Origin: Clostridiales bacterium
Lineage (GTDB): Bacteria; Bacillota; Clostridia; Lachnospirales; Lachnospiraceae
DNA: 40,958 bases
NCBI GenBank assembly: GCA_019423835.1
Contig: JAHZAR010000011.1
Span: forward strand, 1 to 40,958
Direction of reading: 5' to 3'
Shown piece by piece: positions 25,040 to 33,366 of the stretch. Each line of letters opens with the position of its first letter. Positions within the stretch are counted from its first letter, which is position 1. A program made the translations under genes and the position numbers. The notes beneath the pieces were generated by a model. The model was not told the origin of the DNA. It was given only the letters and a program-made list of their open reading frames with translations, and did no database searches.

Positions 25040-25109
25040 AATAAAAAATGTTCAAACAGGGACTTGGTGACCGGTGAGTTGGGGGTGTCCTGCCTGAACA
25101 TTTTTTATT
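25040..25109 (-). terminator. Terminator after jag
   Basis: A perfect 15-base stem (25040-25054 with 25095-25109) has T6 in its 3' arm on the minus strand, and an inner pairing CAGGGAC/GTCCTG extends it. It lies 24 bases after jag and separates the rpmH-jag genes from mnmE. Confidence 0.75.
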
Positions 25110-25133
25110 GGTTATCGTCCGGTCAGGTGGGGG

Positions 25134-25787
25134 TTATTCCCGTTCTGAACGGTCTTTTTTTCCTTCTTTCTTCAGAGAAATAATTACGTGTCTGAATGGT
25201 TCCTCGCCGTCGCTTCTTGTCACAACGTACTTATCATTCTGAAGTGCCGCATGGATAATCCGTCTTTCGTAAGGGTTCATAGGCTCAAGGGAAACGGCGC
25301 GCTTGGTTCTCTTGACCTTGTAGGCGATATTCTTTGCCAGGGTTTCCAGCGTTTCCTTCCTTCTCTCCCGGTAATTCTCTGTATCCAGCTTTACACGGAT
25401 ATACTCGTCTTTTTTCTTGTTTACCACAAGACTTACGAGATACTGAAGAGAATCTAACGTCTGTCCTCTCTTTCCGATCAGGATTCCCATATCTTTTCCT
25501 TCCATATTGATATTCATTTCCTTCTCTTCCGCATTATATACGGCTGTGATGGAAACCTCCATATTCATGGAGTTGAATACCTGATCCAGAAAATGAATGG
25601 CCCTGTCTTCAACGCGTTCCTTTCTCTTTGCCCTGATTACGGCAGGCTTGGCGCCAATCCCCAAAAATCCGGCGCTTCCCCGCTCAACGACCTCATACTC
25701 CAGCTTGTCGCTGGTAGTTTCAAGCTCGATCAGTGCCTTTGTAACAGCTTCATCTACGGTTTTTGCAGAAACTGTAATCATATCCAT
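25134..25787 (-). CDS. jag: RNA-binding protein Jag/KhpB (KH and R3H domains)
   Basis: Jag (KhpB/EloR) is a single-stranded RNA-binding protein linked to cell elongation and division in Firmicutes. The Jag-N domain (about 1-52) contains GSAGFLGIGAKPA. The KH domain has GILIGKRGQTLDSLQYLVSL near 103-122, with the GKRG loop. The R3H domain contains MNPYERRIIHAAL near 170-182, with the conserved RxxxH pattern. It is 217 residues long and starts at an ATG behind GGAGGGG. It follows yidC by 12 bases, the usual partner order in spoIIIJ-jag operons. Confidence 0.95.
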   Translation of the reverse strand: MDMITVSAKTVDEAVTKALIELETTSDKLEYEVVERGSAGFLGIGAKPAVIRAKRKERVEDRAIHFLDQVFNSMNMEVSITAVYNAEEKEMNINMEGKDMGILIGKRGQTLDSLQYLVSLVVNKKKDEYIRVKLDTENYRERRKETLETLAKNIAYKVKRTKRAVSLEPMNPYERRIIHAALQNDKYVVTRSDGEEPFRHVIISLKKEGKKDRSERE

Positions 25788-25799
25788 ACTGCACCCCTC

Positions 25800-27044
25800 C
25801 TACTTGTTGTGCTTTTCGTTATACTTCTGAACCATTCTGGCCTTGGCTGCAAGGCTTCCCGGCTTCGGATCACTGCTGTAAAACTCGGTCGAATCCTTCA
25901 CCTGCTTTGCATTCTTTTCCAGCCTGCGGTTCTTCTCAGCTTCTTCTTCCTCCTGCTTTGCCTGAATACTCTTGAGATTTGCGGCTGCATTCTGGTTGAT
26001 CTTTGCTGGCGGAAGTCCCTTCTTCGCACGTTTTTTGTTCATTTTCTCAACATTCTTCCTGATAAGCTCGTCCATATCCACTTTCTTCATATAGGAATTG
26101 ACAAACATCTGCTGGAAAATGAGAATGATACCCTGGACAACCCAGTAGATACCGATACCTGCCGGCAGGGTGAAGCAGAAGAACACAGAGATGAGAGGCA
26201 TGGTAATCATCATGCTGTTCATCATCTGAGCGCCCGGCGCGTCCTTATCCATCGTCTGGCTGGTGCTCATCAGCTTTGTGGAGAGCCACTGGGTGAGACC
26301 TGCCAGAATCGGGATAATCCATGCCACTGTAATGTGGGTAAAATCGGTGAACGGTGCTGTTGCCAGGTTAATTCCCAGGAAGGAGTTCATCTGCTCAATC
26401 TTATCCGCATTCTGTGCGATCACATCGGCAATAGCCGGAAAGGCATTTTCCAGTCCCTTCCAGTTCTCCGGTGTAAACTTATAGAGCAGGTCGATTACCT
26501 TGTTCGGGTTTGTCAGGGCTTCAGCCGTAAACCCATTGCTCATCTTTCCGCCCACCTCGATCAGCTTGGAGGCAAAATCCGGCTGATTCTGGAGAGGTTC
26601 CACTACATTCTCAAAGAACACTCTCACAGACGGAACGTAGGCCGGGATATTGTAAATAACGCGATACAGTGCCAAAATAATCGGAAACTGGATTAACAGC
26701 GGAAGACATCCTGCTGTCGGGGAGGAGCCGTACTTCTCATAGACGGCCTTCATCTCCACCTGCTGCTTTGCCATGGAGGTCTGGTCCGTTTTTCCCTTAT
26801 ATTTCTTCTGAATCGCTGCAATTTCCGGGTTCATAAGTGCCATCATCTTGGAGGATTTCTGCTGCTTTAAGGTCAGCGGAAACAGAAGGAGCCTGGTAAT
26901 GATGGTAAACAGAATAATACATACGCCAATGTTAAAAACGCCGAAGGAGCTTGTGAATCTGAACAGCAAGTCCATGACGATTCCAAACAGGCTGGCGATC
27001 GGCCCCAAAATAGAGCCTGCTTTCGTCGCTACAAAAAATTCCAA
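25800..27044 (-). CDS. yidC: Membrane protein insertase YidC (SpoIIIJ/Oxa1 family)
   Basis: YidC inserts proteins into the membrane alone or with SecYEG. The Gram-positive type has five core helices; here they lie at about 12-32, 40-62, 120-140, 235-255 and 275-310. The hydrophilic groove arginine is in ITRLLLFPLTLKQQKSS, and the cytoplasmic hairpin EIAAIQKKYKG follows. The 414-residue length includes a lengthened outer loop (about 145-230) and a charged C-terminal tail rich in Lys and Glu. The start codon is TTG at 27044, behind an ideal AGGAGG seven bases upstream. It has no lipobox cysteine at the N-terminus, unlike Bacillus SpoIIIJ. Confidence 0.96.
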   Translation of the reverse strand: MEFFVATKAGSILGPIASLFGIVMDLLFRFTSSFGVFNIGVCIILFTIITRLLLFPLTLKQQKSSKMMALMNPEIAAIQKKYKGKTDQTSMAKQQVEMKAVYEKYGSSPTAGCLPLLIQFPIILALYRVIYNIPAYVPSVRVFFENVVEPLQNQPDFASKLIEVGGKMSNGFTAEALTNPNKVIDLLYKFTPENWKGLENAFPAIADVIAQNADKIEQMNSFLGINLATAPFTDFTHITVAWIIPILAGLTQWLSTKLMSTSQTMDKDAPGAQMMNSMMITMPLISVFFCFTLPAGIGIYWVVQGIILIFQQMFVNSYMKKVDMDELIRKNVEKMNKKRAKKGLPPAKINQNAAANLKSIQAKQEEEEAEKNRRLEKNAKQVKDSTEFYSSDPKPGSLAAKARMVQKYNEKHNK

Positions 27045-27098
27045 TTAACTACCTCCTACTTATATGGGTGCGCCGTTCTCCCCAGCACAGCCCTTTTG

Positions 27099-27320
27099 CT
27101 ACGGAACCGGATCATAACCGCCTTCTGCAAACGGATGACATCGGAGTATCCGCTTACAGGCCAAAAAACCACCCTTTAACGCGCCGTACTTTTGGAGTGC
27201 CTCAATGGCGTATTGAGAACACGTAGGCGTGTACCTGCAGTGAGGTCCTGTCATAGGGGAAATATACCTCTGGTATCCCCGGATCATTTTAATAAAGATC
27301 TTTTTAACCAATATTCTCAC
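27099..27320 (-). CDS. yidD: Membrane protein insertion efficiency factor YidD
   Basis: A 73-residue member of the YidD family, small amphipathic proteins that help YidC insert membrane proteins. The signature YISPMTGPHCRYTPTCSQYA and the C-terminal CKRILRCHPFAEGGYDPVP are complete, with the conserved cysteines. The start is taken as the GTG at 27320, which overlaps the rnpA end by 17 bases; a TTG at 27311 is possible. The overlap points to translational coupling in the rpmH-rnpA-yidD-yidC-jag series. Confidence 0.94.
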   Translation of the reverse strand: MRILVKKIFIKMIRGYQRYISPMTGPHCRYTPTCSQYAIEALQKYGALKGGFLACKRILRCHPFAEGGYDPVP

Positions 27321-27663
27321 TTCGATTCTCTAATATGTTATGAAGTCCGCACAGATGCAGATAAGCACTCTCTATCTGCCTGAAATTTGATTCCTTTGCA
27401 GCCGCTCTGGCGACTACCACGATGTCCAGTCCAGTCTTAACCACAGGCTTGTTCAGTCGGTAGCTTTCCCTTAAAAGTCTTGTAATGTGATGGCGTACCA
27501 CGCTGTTCCCCACTTTTTTGCTGACGGAAATGCCAATCCTCGTATCGGCCCCCTCTTCCGTTTTCATCACATACATAATCAAAAGACGGTTCGCATAAGA
27601 TTTCCCTGTCCTGTAAACCTTCTGGAAATCCGCGTACTTTTTGATTGAATTAAAATGCTTCAT
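27304..27663 (-). CDS. rnpA: Ribonuclease P protein component
   Basis: RnpA binds the RNase P RNA and helps it cut the 5' leader from pre-tRNAs. The start MKHFNSIKKYADFQKVYRTG and the RNA-contact motif VGNSVVRHHITRLLRESYR (family RNRxKRxxR region) are visible near residues 52-70. At 119 residues it is full length, with an ATG behind AGGAGA. It follows rpmH by 74 bases, with a hairpin in between, and overlaps yidD. Confidence 0.95.
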   Translation of the reverse strand: MKHFNSIKKYADFQKVYRTGKSYANRLLIMYVMKTEEGADTRIGISVSKKVGNSVVRHHITRLLRESYRLNKPVVKTGLDIVVVARAAAKESNFRQIESAYLHLCGLHNILENRSENIG

Positions 27664-27689
27664 GGATTCTCCTCACACATAAAGTTTGA

Positions 27690-27729
27690 GAAAAGAAAAG
27701 GCCACAATTTTACACTGAAAATTGCGGCC
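27690..27729 (-). terminator. Attenuating hairpin between rpmH and rnpA
   Basis: GGCCACAATTTT (27700-27711) pairs with AAAATTGCGGCC (27718-27729) with one mismatch. On the minus strand the tail TTTTCTTTTCTC follows. It would let only part of the transcription pass from the abundant L34 gene into rnpA. Confidence 0.7.
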
Positions 27730-27737
27730 ACGCTTCC

Positions 27738-27872
27738 TTAAGCAGTTAATTTTGCTCTTCCCTTTGCTCTTCTTGCAGCCAGAACCTTTCTTCCGCCTGC
27801 GCTGCTCATTCTAGCTCTGAAGCCGTGAACTTTTGCTCTCTGTCTTTTCTTAGGCTGAAATGTCATCTTCAT
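27738..27872 (-). CDS. rpmH: 50S ribosomal protein L34
   Basis: A 44-residue, very basic protein: it starts MKMTFQPKKRQRAKVHGFRA and ends AKLTA. This is L34, part of the large ribosomal subunit. GGAGGTG lies nine bases before the ATG. It opens the leftward series rpmH-rnpA-yidD-yidC-jag, as in most bacteria. A DnaA-box-like TTATCCATA at 27917-27925 lies in the upstream region, where DnaA could affect expression. Confidence 0.97.
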   Translation of the reverse strand: MKMTFQPKKRQRAKVHGFRARMSSAGGRKVLAARRAKGRAKLTA

Positions 27873-27977
27873 AACTCAAAACACCTCCTCGTCCATCCAT
27901 TATCAATGAAATTGTCTTATCCATAGTTAGACTATTTTAAACTAAACATCGTTTCAATTATATAGAACAACTAAAAA

Positions 27978-28583
27978 CTAGTCAAGCATTTTCTCTTTCT
28001 TTTCTCCCATTTTCACGATCCATTCTCTTCTGATCTCCCACATGCCTGCCTGTATCCCGCCTCTGCTTGTGTTCTCCCCGTTTTTGAATCTGCCGTCATT
28101 TGCAAAAAGCCGTCCCCAGCTTTCCACGATCTTCCTCTTTATATCTGGATAAAAGCCTGTCAGAACTGCCTGCTCCTCCCGGATTCCCATTTCAGCAAGC
28201 TCGTCTCTGAAGGCGCGCTCCTCCCTCTCATCCTCCCCGATATACTGCATACAGAGAATCTTTCTCCAGTCATCCGCGTCAAACAGAACCAGGCAATCTG
28301 CCGGAACCTCTGCCTGAAAGCCCACATTCTCGCCAGACCAGTCAATTCCGTACTCCTCCCGGTACCCCCAGTAGGGATACTGGGCACCTGCCGGCCGTTC
28401 CACTCTCTTCTGGAGCTCTTTTACAAACCAGTCGTAGGCTGTGAGAAAAATCTCCCTGCTCTCTCCATATTTAAGAGCCACATACTCTCTCCGCGAAAAG
28501 CAGGTGCCCCTGATGTGAATTTCTCTCATCACTGCTTCCGCCTGGGACATGTAGAGTCTTATTCCGTTACCCCTGTCACCCAT
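27978..28583 (-). CDS. DUF3841 family protein, paralogue 2
   Basis: A soluble protein of about 201 residues matching DUF3841, function unknown. Its plan equals that of the gene before it: a helix (MSQAEAVMREIHIRGT), a TAYDWFVKEL segment near 50, PYWGYREEYG near 70, an acidic middle with CLVLFDADDWRKIL, a FYPDIKRKIVESWGRLF block near 155, and the end MWEIRREWI. I put the start at the ATG at 28583, inside the previous gene, because a GGGAG site lies upstream and the alignment to the paralogue begins there; the ATG at 28601 lacks a ribosome site. The overlap shows coupling of the two genes. Confidence 0.8.
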   Translation of the reverse strand: MGDRGNGIRLYMSQAEAVMREIHIRGTCFSRREYVALKYGESREIFLTAYDWFVKELQKRVERPAGAQYPYWGYREEYGIDWSGENVGFQAEVPADCLVLFDADDWRKILCMQYIGEDEREERAFRDELAEMGIREEQAVLTGFYPDIKRKIVESWGRLFANDGRFKNGENTSRGGIQAGMWEIRREWIVKMGEKKEKMLD

Positions 28584-29110
28584 TCTTTTCTGATCTCCCA
28601 TATTGTTCCGTATTCCATATCGTTTCCTAAAATGATGGAAGGGTCAAACAGCCGCTTCCAGCTCTCCCGAATCTCCCTTTTAAGCTCCGGATAAAATCGT
28701 GACATATAGGCCTGCGCATCCCCGATTCCCAGATTTTCCAGAATCTCCTGATGGCGCCTGGCATCCTGTTCATTGGCAGGTATGTAGGAATAATTCAGAA
28801 TTGTCCCCCATTTTTCTATATTAATATGGGTAATCTGCTCAGGCTCCAGGGAAAGCTCCAGAACTGCCTCCCCTTCCCCCGGTATCATGGCTGTCCCCTT
28901 CGAAAACACCACCCAGACCGGATATTCCACATCCTCCGGCCGTCTTTCTGCATCCGGCCCATTTTCCACCAGCCAGTCATAGGCCTCCAGCACAAGATCT
29001 GCATGTTCTTTCAGATCCATCTCAATATATTTCCTCTTTGCCGTGTATCTGCCGGTTTTTCTCAGCTCTTCAAGAACACTTTTTTTCTGTCTCGTCCACA
29101 CCCTTACCAC
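28559..29110 (-). CDS. DUF3841 family protein, paralogue 1
   Basis: A protein of about 183 residues, DUF3841 by overall pattern: VRVWTRQKKSVLEELRKTGR at the start, EAYDWLVENG near 45, YPVWVVF near 65, FYPELKREIRESWKRLFDPS near 140, and IWEIRKEWVTGVTE at the end. I take the GTG at 29110 as start because GGGGAGG lies eight bases upstream; a GTG at 29119 would overlap that site. Trp and acidic residues dominate the conserved parts. Function is unknown. It forms a two-gene unit with the next paralogue, lying in the normally gene-free space between rpmH and dnaA. Confidence 0.82.
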   Translation of the reverse strand: MVRVWTRQKKSVLEELRKTGRYTAKRKYIEMDLKEHADLVLEAYDWLVENGPDAERRPEDVEYPVWVVFSKGTAMIPGEGEAVLELSLEPEQITHINIEKWGTILNYSYIPANEQDARRHQEILENLGIGDAQAYMSRFYPELKREIRESWKRLFDPSIILGNDMEYGTIWEIRKEWVTGVTE

Positions 29111-29501
29111 TGGCAGCACCTCCCCTTCCGTCTTTTTATTTCAGTATACCATATCCTTTAGATATGGCAGCCTCCGGCGGATTTCAGCGCCCGGTTTTCA
29201 GCAGTGGATGCTGAAACCGGCATGCGCAGGTATAATGTCCGCTTTACAGTCATTATACCCTATCTCTGGCAGCACTACAATGCAATCGTTCCACTTAAAT
29301 ATTAAAGCAGCTCTTCCGTTTTCACTGTTACTTCTGTTTTTTGCAACATCCCTTTCTTTCATCTTCAAATGTGGAAAAATAATTTCTTCTCCTCTTAATT
29401 GTGTATAACTTTTTATATTCTGCCTTATTTTCCTGATTTTTGCTCTGTTTTCCACTTTCCTGCTGCCATTTTTTCTATTTCACACCTGCCTCACATTCTC
29501 T

Positions 29502-29773
29502 TGTGGACAAGTTATCCACCACCCCAATATGTAGTAAACCCTTGATTTTACAGCCTTCTTTTTCGTCATCCACAAATTATCCCTCACTTATTCACATGCT
29601 TTACATAATTTATCCCCAATCTGTTGATAACTTGTTGATAACTCCCTGAATAACCTCTGGACAACCTGTGTACATTTTTATCCTCCTCCCTTATCCCCCT
29701 TTGCTTTCAAGCGGTTTCTGTTTTTCACTTTGTGTATATCAGGTTTTCCACTTATCCCCAGAAGTTATCCCCA
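29502..29773. other. oriC: oriC part 1: DnaA-box cluster upstream of dnaA
   Basis: At least eight DnaA-box-like 9-mers occur in both orientations. They are TTGTCCACA (complement of 29502-29510), TTATCCACC (29512), TCATCCACA (29566), TTATTCACA (29588), TTATCCCCA (29610, 29752, 29765), and TGTTGATAA (29622, 29633). The consensus is TTATCCACA. The flanks are AT-rich. With the second cluster behind dnaA this matches the bipartite origin known from Bacillus. 29111-29500 holds one imperfect hairpin (29191-29220) and no gene. Confidence 0.85.
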
Positions 29774-29790
29774 TGTTTTTCACATTCCCA

Positions 29791-29819
29791 TTGAAAATTG
29801 TTTTGTAATCATGTAAAAT
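29791..29819 (+). promoter_or_regulatory. Promoter of dnaA
   Basis: TTGAAA (29791-29796) and TAAAAT (29814-29819) are 17 bases apart. They lie directly after the last upstream DnaA box, consistent with autoregulation by DnaA. The leader to the dnaA ATG is about 200 bases and contains a small hairpin GCCGC/GCGGC at 29957-29970. Confidence 0.65.
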
Positions 29820-30026
29820 ATGATTAGATTGGGTAAATTTGCAGTTTTGCCCGCAGTCCAGAGAACTGCCTCGTAATTTCCTCTGAATTTCCTGTAAAAC
29901 GGGGCAGAAAAGACTCTGCACCATGAAGCAGGGCGGCTCAGTGACAGAGGAAATATGCCGCTTCAGCGGCCGCCTTCGGCTCAATCCGAAACGGCTGCCT
30001 CTTTAATACATTTAGGAGATTTTACT

Positions 30027-31397
30027 ATGTTAGAAAAAATCAAAGAAAAATGGGAAGATATTCTGCTGCATATTAAGGAAGAGCATGAGCTGACCGATGT
30101 TTCTTTTAAAACCTGGCTGCTTCCGACAGAAGCCTACTCCATGAAAGGCAACACGCTTCAGATCCTGGTTCCCGACATCCATTTTTTAGGGTACATGCAG
30201 AAAAAATACGGATTCCTGCTCACCGTGGCTATTGCAGAGATCACTGGCATTGAGTGCCAGGTAGATTTCATCACCAGAGAACAGATCAGGGAAGAGCCGG
30301 AGGAAGTTTCTGATAATCAGCTTCTGTCCCACACGCCTGACGTTGATCAGCAGGTGATCCAGAACGCAAACTTAAATCCGCGCTACACCTTCGACACCTT
30401 TGTGGTGGGCGCCAACAATAACCTGGCCCATGCAGCTTCTCTGGCTGTGGCCGAATCCCCGGGTGAAATTTACAATCCGCTCTTTATCTATGGCGGCGTG
30501 GGACTTGGAAAAACGCACCTGATGCATTCCATCGGCCATTTTATCCTTCAGAATAACCCGAAGGCCAAAATCTTATACGTGACCAGTGAAAAGTTTACCA
30601 ATGAACTGATCGATGCCATTCGAAACAAAAACAATATCTCCACCACAGAATTCCGGGAGAAATACAGGAACAACGATGTTCTCCTCATTGATGATATCCA
30701 GTTTATCATCGGCAAGGAGAGCACCCAGGAGGAATTTTTCCATACCTTCAACGCCCTTTATGAGGCCAAAAAGCAGATTATTATCTCCTCTGATAAGCCT
30801 CCGAAAGAAATTGAGACCTTAGAGGAACGCCTTCGCTCCCGCTTTGAGTGGGGACTTACCGTGGACATCCAGTCCCCTGACTACGAAACGCGAATGGCGA
30901 TCCTGCGCAAAAAGGAAGAGCTGGAGGGCTACAACATTGACAACGAGGTGATCAAATATATTGCCACCCATGTAAAGTCCAATATCCGGGAACTGGAGGG
31001 AGCCCTCACAAAAATCGTAGCTCTCTCTAAATTAAATAAGAGAGAAATCACCACTGAACTGGCAGAGGAAGCCTTAAAGGATCTGATTTCCCCAGGCGGT
31101 GCAAGAGAGATCACGCCGGAGCTGATTATCCAGGTAGTTTCCGATCACTTCGGAATTACACCGGCTGACATTTCTTCCAAAAAGAGAAATAAGGAAATCG
31201 TCTACCCGCGTCAGATTGCCATGTACCTGTGCCGGACGATGACAAGCACTCCCCTTCAGGGAATCGGAAAATATCTGGGTGACCGGGATCACACTACTAT
31301 CATCCACGGCGCAGAGAAGATTACTTCCGATATGGAAAAAAATGAATCCCTCAGAAATACCATCGAGGTACTGAAGAAAAAGCTGAGTCCCCAGTAA
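30027..31397 (+). CDS. dnaA: Chromosomal replication initiator DnaA
   Basis: DnaA binds 9-mer boxes at oriC and, with ATP, opens the duplex and loads the helicase. Domain I is at 1-80 (KIKEKWEDILLHIKEE), followed by a short linker. The AAA+ domain has Walker A GGVGLGKTH at 156-164 and Walker B LLIDD at 219-223. The DNA-binding domain IV carries YPRQIAMYLCR and the signature GDRDHTTIIHG. At 456 residues it is normal. The ATG at 30027 has AGGAGAT upstream. DnaA boxes flank the gene on both sides. Confidence 0.98.
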   Translation: MLEKIKEKWEDILLHIKEEHELTDVSFKTWLLPTEAYSMKGNTLQILVPDIHFLGYMQKKYGFLLTVAIAEITGIECQVDFITREQIREEPEEVSDNQLLSHTPDVDQQVIQNANLNPRYTFDTFVVGANNNLAHAASLAVAESPGEIYNPLFIYGGVGLGKTHLMHSIGHFILQNNPKAKILYVTSEKFTNELIDAIRNKNNISTTEFREKYRNNDVLLIDDIQFIIGKESTQEEFFHTFNALYEAKKQIIISSDKPPKEIETLEERLRSRFEWGLTVDIQSPDYETRMAILRKKEELEGYNIDNEVIKYIATHVKSNIRELEGALTKIVALSKLNKREITTELAEEALKDLISPGGAREITPELIIQVVSDHFGITPADISSKKRNKEIVYPRQIAMYLCRTMTSTPLQGIGKYLGDRDHTTIIHGAEKITSDMEKNESLRNTIEVLKKKLSPQ

Positions 31398-31479
31398 ATC
31401 CATGACCGGCCATGCCTGAACGCTGTGCACAATCCGGGCAGCTCCGGCAGGAACTGAGCAGTTCCAGGCAGTTTTTCAC

Positions 31480-31759
31480 TCATCCACAACGGATGTTGAA
31501 AACTGTCTGGACAGTCTGTGGATAATCTTCTGATTTTTTTCGTCAGCCTCAGGTTCCTTTTCAGCCTGTGGATAAATCTTAAGTTGTCCTGCTCGCTTTT
31601 CTTACTTTTGCACAGACCTTTCCAGTGGATAAATCCTTGATTTTTAAGGTCTCCTAAGACTTATTCACATATTCACGCCCCCTACTGCGATTACGGCGAA
31701 ATTTATTTATATCTTTACTTACACGATGTTCCATTTTTCCAGCAAAGGAGTTATCAACA
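31480..31759. other. oriC: oriC part 2: DnaA boxes and probable unwinding element
   Basis: The dnaA-dnaN gap holds two perfect boxes, TGTGGATAA (complement of TTATCCACA) at 31517-31525 and 31567-31575. Near-matches are TCATCCACA at 31480, AGTGGATAA at 31624, TTATTCACA at 31661, and TTATCAACA at 31751. After the 31661 box comes a GC-rich stretch, then an AT-rich segment (31699-31735) that is the likely unwinding element. In Bacillus this same gap is where the duplex opens. The last box lies between the dnaN ribosome site and its start codon. Confidence 0.82.
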
Positions 31760-31762
31760 ATT

Positions 31763-32881
31763 ATGAAGCTATCATTTGAAAAAGACTCACTGTTAAACGG
31801 CATCAATATTGTTCTCAAGGCTGTACCATCCAAGACGACCATGCCAATCCTCGAATGTATCCTTATCGATGCAACGGGAACCGAAATCAGACTGACCGGC
31901 AATGACATGGAGCTGGGAATTGAAACCCAGGTGGAGGGACTGATTCTTGAGCGCGGAAAGGTAGCTCTGGATGCAAAGCTCTTTTCCGACATTATCAGAA
32001 AGCTTTCCGGAGAGGAATCTCCCATTATCATAGAATCCGATGAAAAACACAATACCACCATTTCCTGTGACAAATCCATCTTTAAAATCCAGGGAAAGGA
32101 TGGGGATGAATTTTCCTACATCCCTCATATTGAAAGAGATCGCTACATTACGCTCTCCCAGTTTACCTTAAAAGAGGTTATTCGTCAGACTCTTTTCTCT
32201 ATTTCACCGAATGACAGCAACAAAATGATGACAGGCGAGCTGTTTGAGGTCAATGACAATGAGCTGAAGGTCGTATCTCTGGACGGACACCGCATGTCGA
32301 TCCGAAAAGTTGCCCTGAAGGATCACTATAATGATATAAAAGTGATTGTTCCTGGCAAAACTCTCGGTGAGATCAGCAAGATCCTGAACGGCGACAATGA
32401 GTCAGAGGTGCAGATTTTCTTCAGCTCCAACCATATTATGTTTGAATTTGATTCAACCCTGGTGGTATCCCGTCTGATCGAGGGGGAATATTTCCGGATC
32501 AGCCAGATGCTTTCCAGTGATTACGAGACAAAGGTCATTGTAAACCGCCGTTCCTTCCTCGACAGTATCGAGAGAGCCAGCATCCTGATCCGCGAAAATG
32601 ACAAAAAACCGATTATTATCACGATCACAGATGAGGGAATGCAGCTCAGGATGAATTCTGCCTTTGGAACCATGAACGCGGAGGTGGGGATCACAAAGTT
32701 CGGAAAGGATATTATGATTGGCTTTAACCCGAAATTCCTTATCGACGCACTGCGGATCATCGATGACGAGGAGGTTACTCTCTACATGATGAATCCGAAA
32801 TCTCCCTGCTTTATCAAGGATGACGAGGAGCATTACATTTATCTGATCCTTCCGGTCAACTTTAACGCGGCTGCCATATAG
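31763..32881 (+). CDS. dnaN: DNA polymerase III beta sliding clamp
   Basis: DnaN is the ring-shaped clamp that keeps DNA polymerase III and repair proteins on DNA. Three similar clamp domains fill 372 residues. Conserved pieces are VPSKTTMPILECILI near 21, SLDGHRMSIRK near 172, SRLIEGEYFRI near 235, and the C-terminal peptide-binding end YLILPVNFNAA. The start at 31763 has AAAGGAG 12 bases upstream, a slightly long spacing that holds a DnaA-box-like TTATCAACA. It is probably read from a promoter within the oriC gap and from dnaA. Confidence 0.97.
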   Translation: MKLSFEKDSLLNGINIVLKAVPSKTTMPILECILIDATGTEIRLTGNDMELGIETQVEGLILERGKVALDAKLFSDIIRKLSGEESPIIIESDEKHNTTISCDKSIFKIQGKDGDEFSYIPHIERDRYITLSQFTLKEVIRQTLFSISPNDSNKMMTGELFEVNDNELKVVSLDGHRMSIRKVALKDHYNDIKVIVPGKTLGEISKILNGDNESEVQIFFSSNHIMFEFDSTLVVSRLIEGEYFRISQMLSSDYETKVIVNRRSFLDSIERASILIRENDKKPIIITITDEGMQLRMNSAFGTMNAEVGITKFGKDIMIGFNPKFLIDALRIIDDEEVTLYMMNPKSPCFIKDDEEHYIYLILPVNFNAAAI

Positions 32882-33094
32882 GCGCTGCCCCGTTAAGAAC
32901 AGGGCAGGGATTTAAACGGATGCGCAGATCACATGGGCTGCGGCGGGAAATTGCACAGACATTACGTCTGTCTGGAATTGACAGACAGCTGCCGGATGGA
33001 TGATGTCCGCAGCAGGCGCACACACTGCGGCCTGAAATGAATAAATATACATTTATACATAAAACTGGAAAACTAGGAAAAGGAGCAGCAGAGC
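32882..33094. other. Intergenic region with hairpins, dnaN-yaaA
   Basis: Two hairpins without T tracts occur: TGCCC...GGGCA at about 32885-32905, just behind dnaN, and GTCTGTC/GACAGAC at 32966-32972 and 32980-32986. They may be processing or attenuation sites. No gene is seen. Confidence 0.4.
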
Positions 33095-33304
33095 ATGGAA
33101 GTCATTAAACTCAGAGAGGAGTATATCAAGCTGGGCCAGGCCTTAAAGGCAGCGGGACTGGCAGAGTCCGGGGTGGATGCCAAGTTTGCCATCCAGGACG
33201 GGCTGGTGAAGGTAAACGGGGCGGTGGAGCTTCAAAGAGGAAAGAAGCTCTACGACGGAGACCTTGTGGAGTTTCAGGGAAACACCATCAAAATTGAAAA
33301 GTAG
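33095..33304 (+). CDS. yaaA: S4-domain RNA-binding protein YaaA
   Basis: A 69-residue protein made almost only of an S4 RNA-binding domain: LREEYIKLGQALKAAGLAES, the hairpin VDAKFAIQDGLVKVNGAVEL, and RGKKLYDGDLVEF. In Bacillus the homologue (YaaA/RlbA) lies between dnaN and recF and associates with the large ribosomal subunit. Here too it sits 62 bases before recF. SD AGGAG is nine bases from the ATG. Confidence 0.95.
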   Translation: MEVIKLREEYIKLGQALKAAGLAESGVDAKFAIQDGLVKVNGAVELQRGKKLYDGDLVEFQGNTIKIEK

Positions 33305-33366
33305 GGGACAGTCAGAAACTGGAAACGCTGGTTTCTGGCTGTTTCATGGGTTTTCAGAGGGACAAC

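Noticed and set aside
25593..26696. A 367-codon plus-strand open frame over yidC and jag
   Set aside because: Antisense to two certain genes; composition is unlike a real protein (many Cys, His and Leu in irregular order).
28160..28387. Short minus-strand open frame within the DUF3841 gene
   Set aside because: It overlaps the better-supported gene in another frame on the same strand.
29198..29455. An 85-codon minus-strand open frame between DUF3841 and the DnaA boxes
   Set aside because: It would start with GTG behind a weak site and matches nothing I know. It could be a small gene, but the evidence is too thin.
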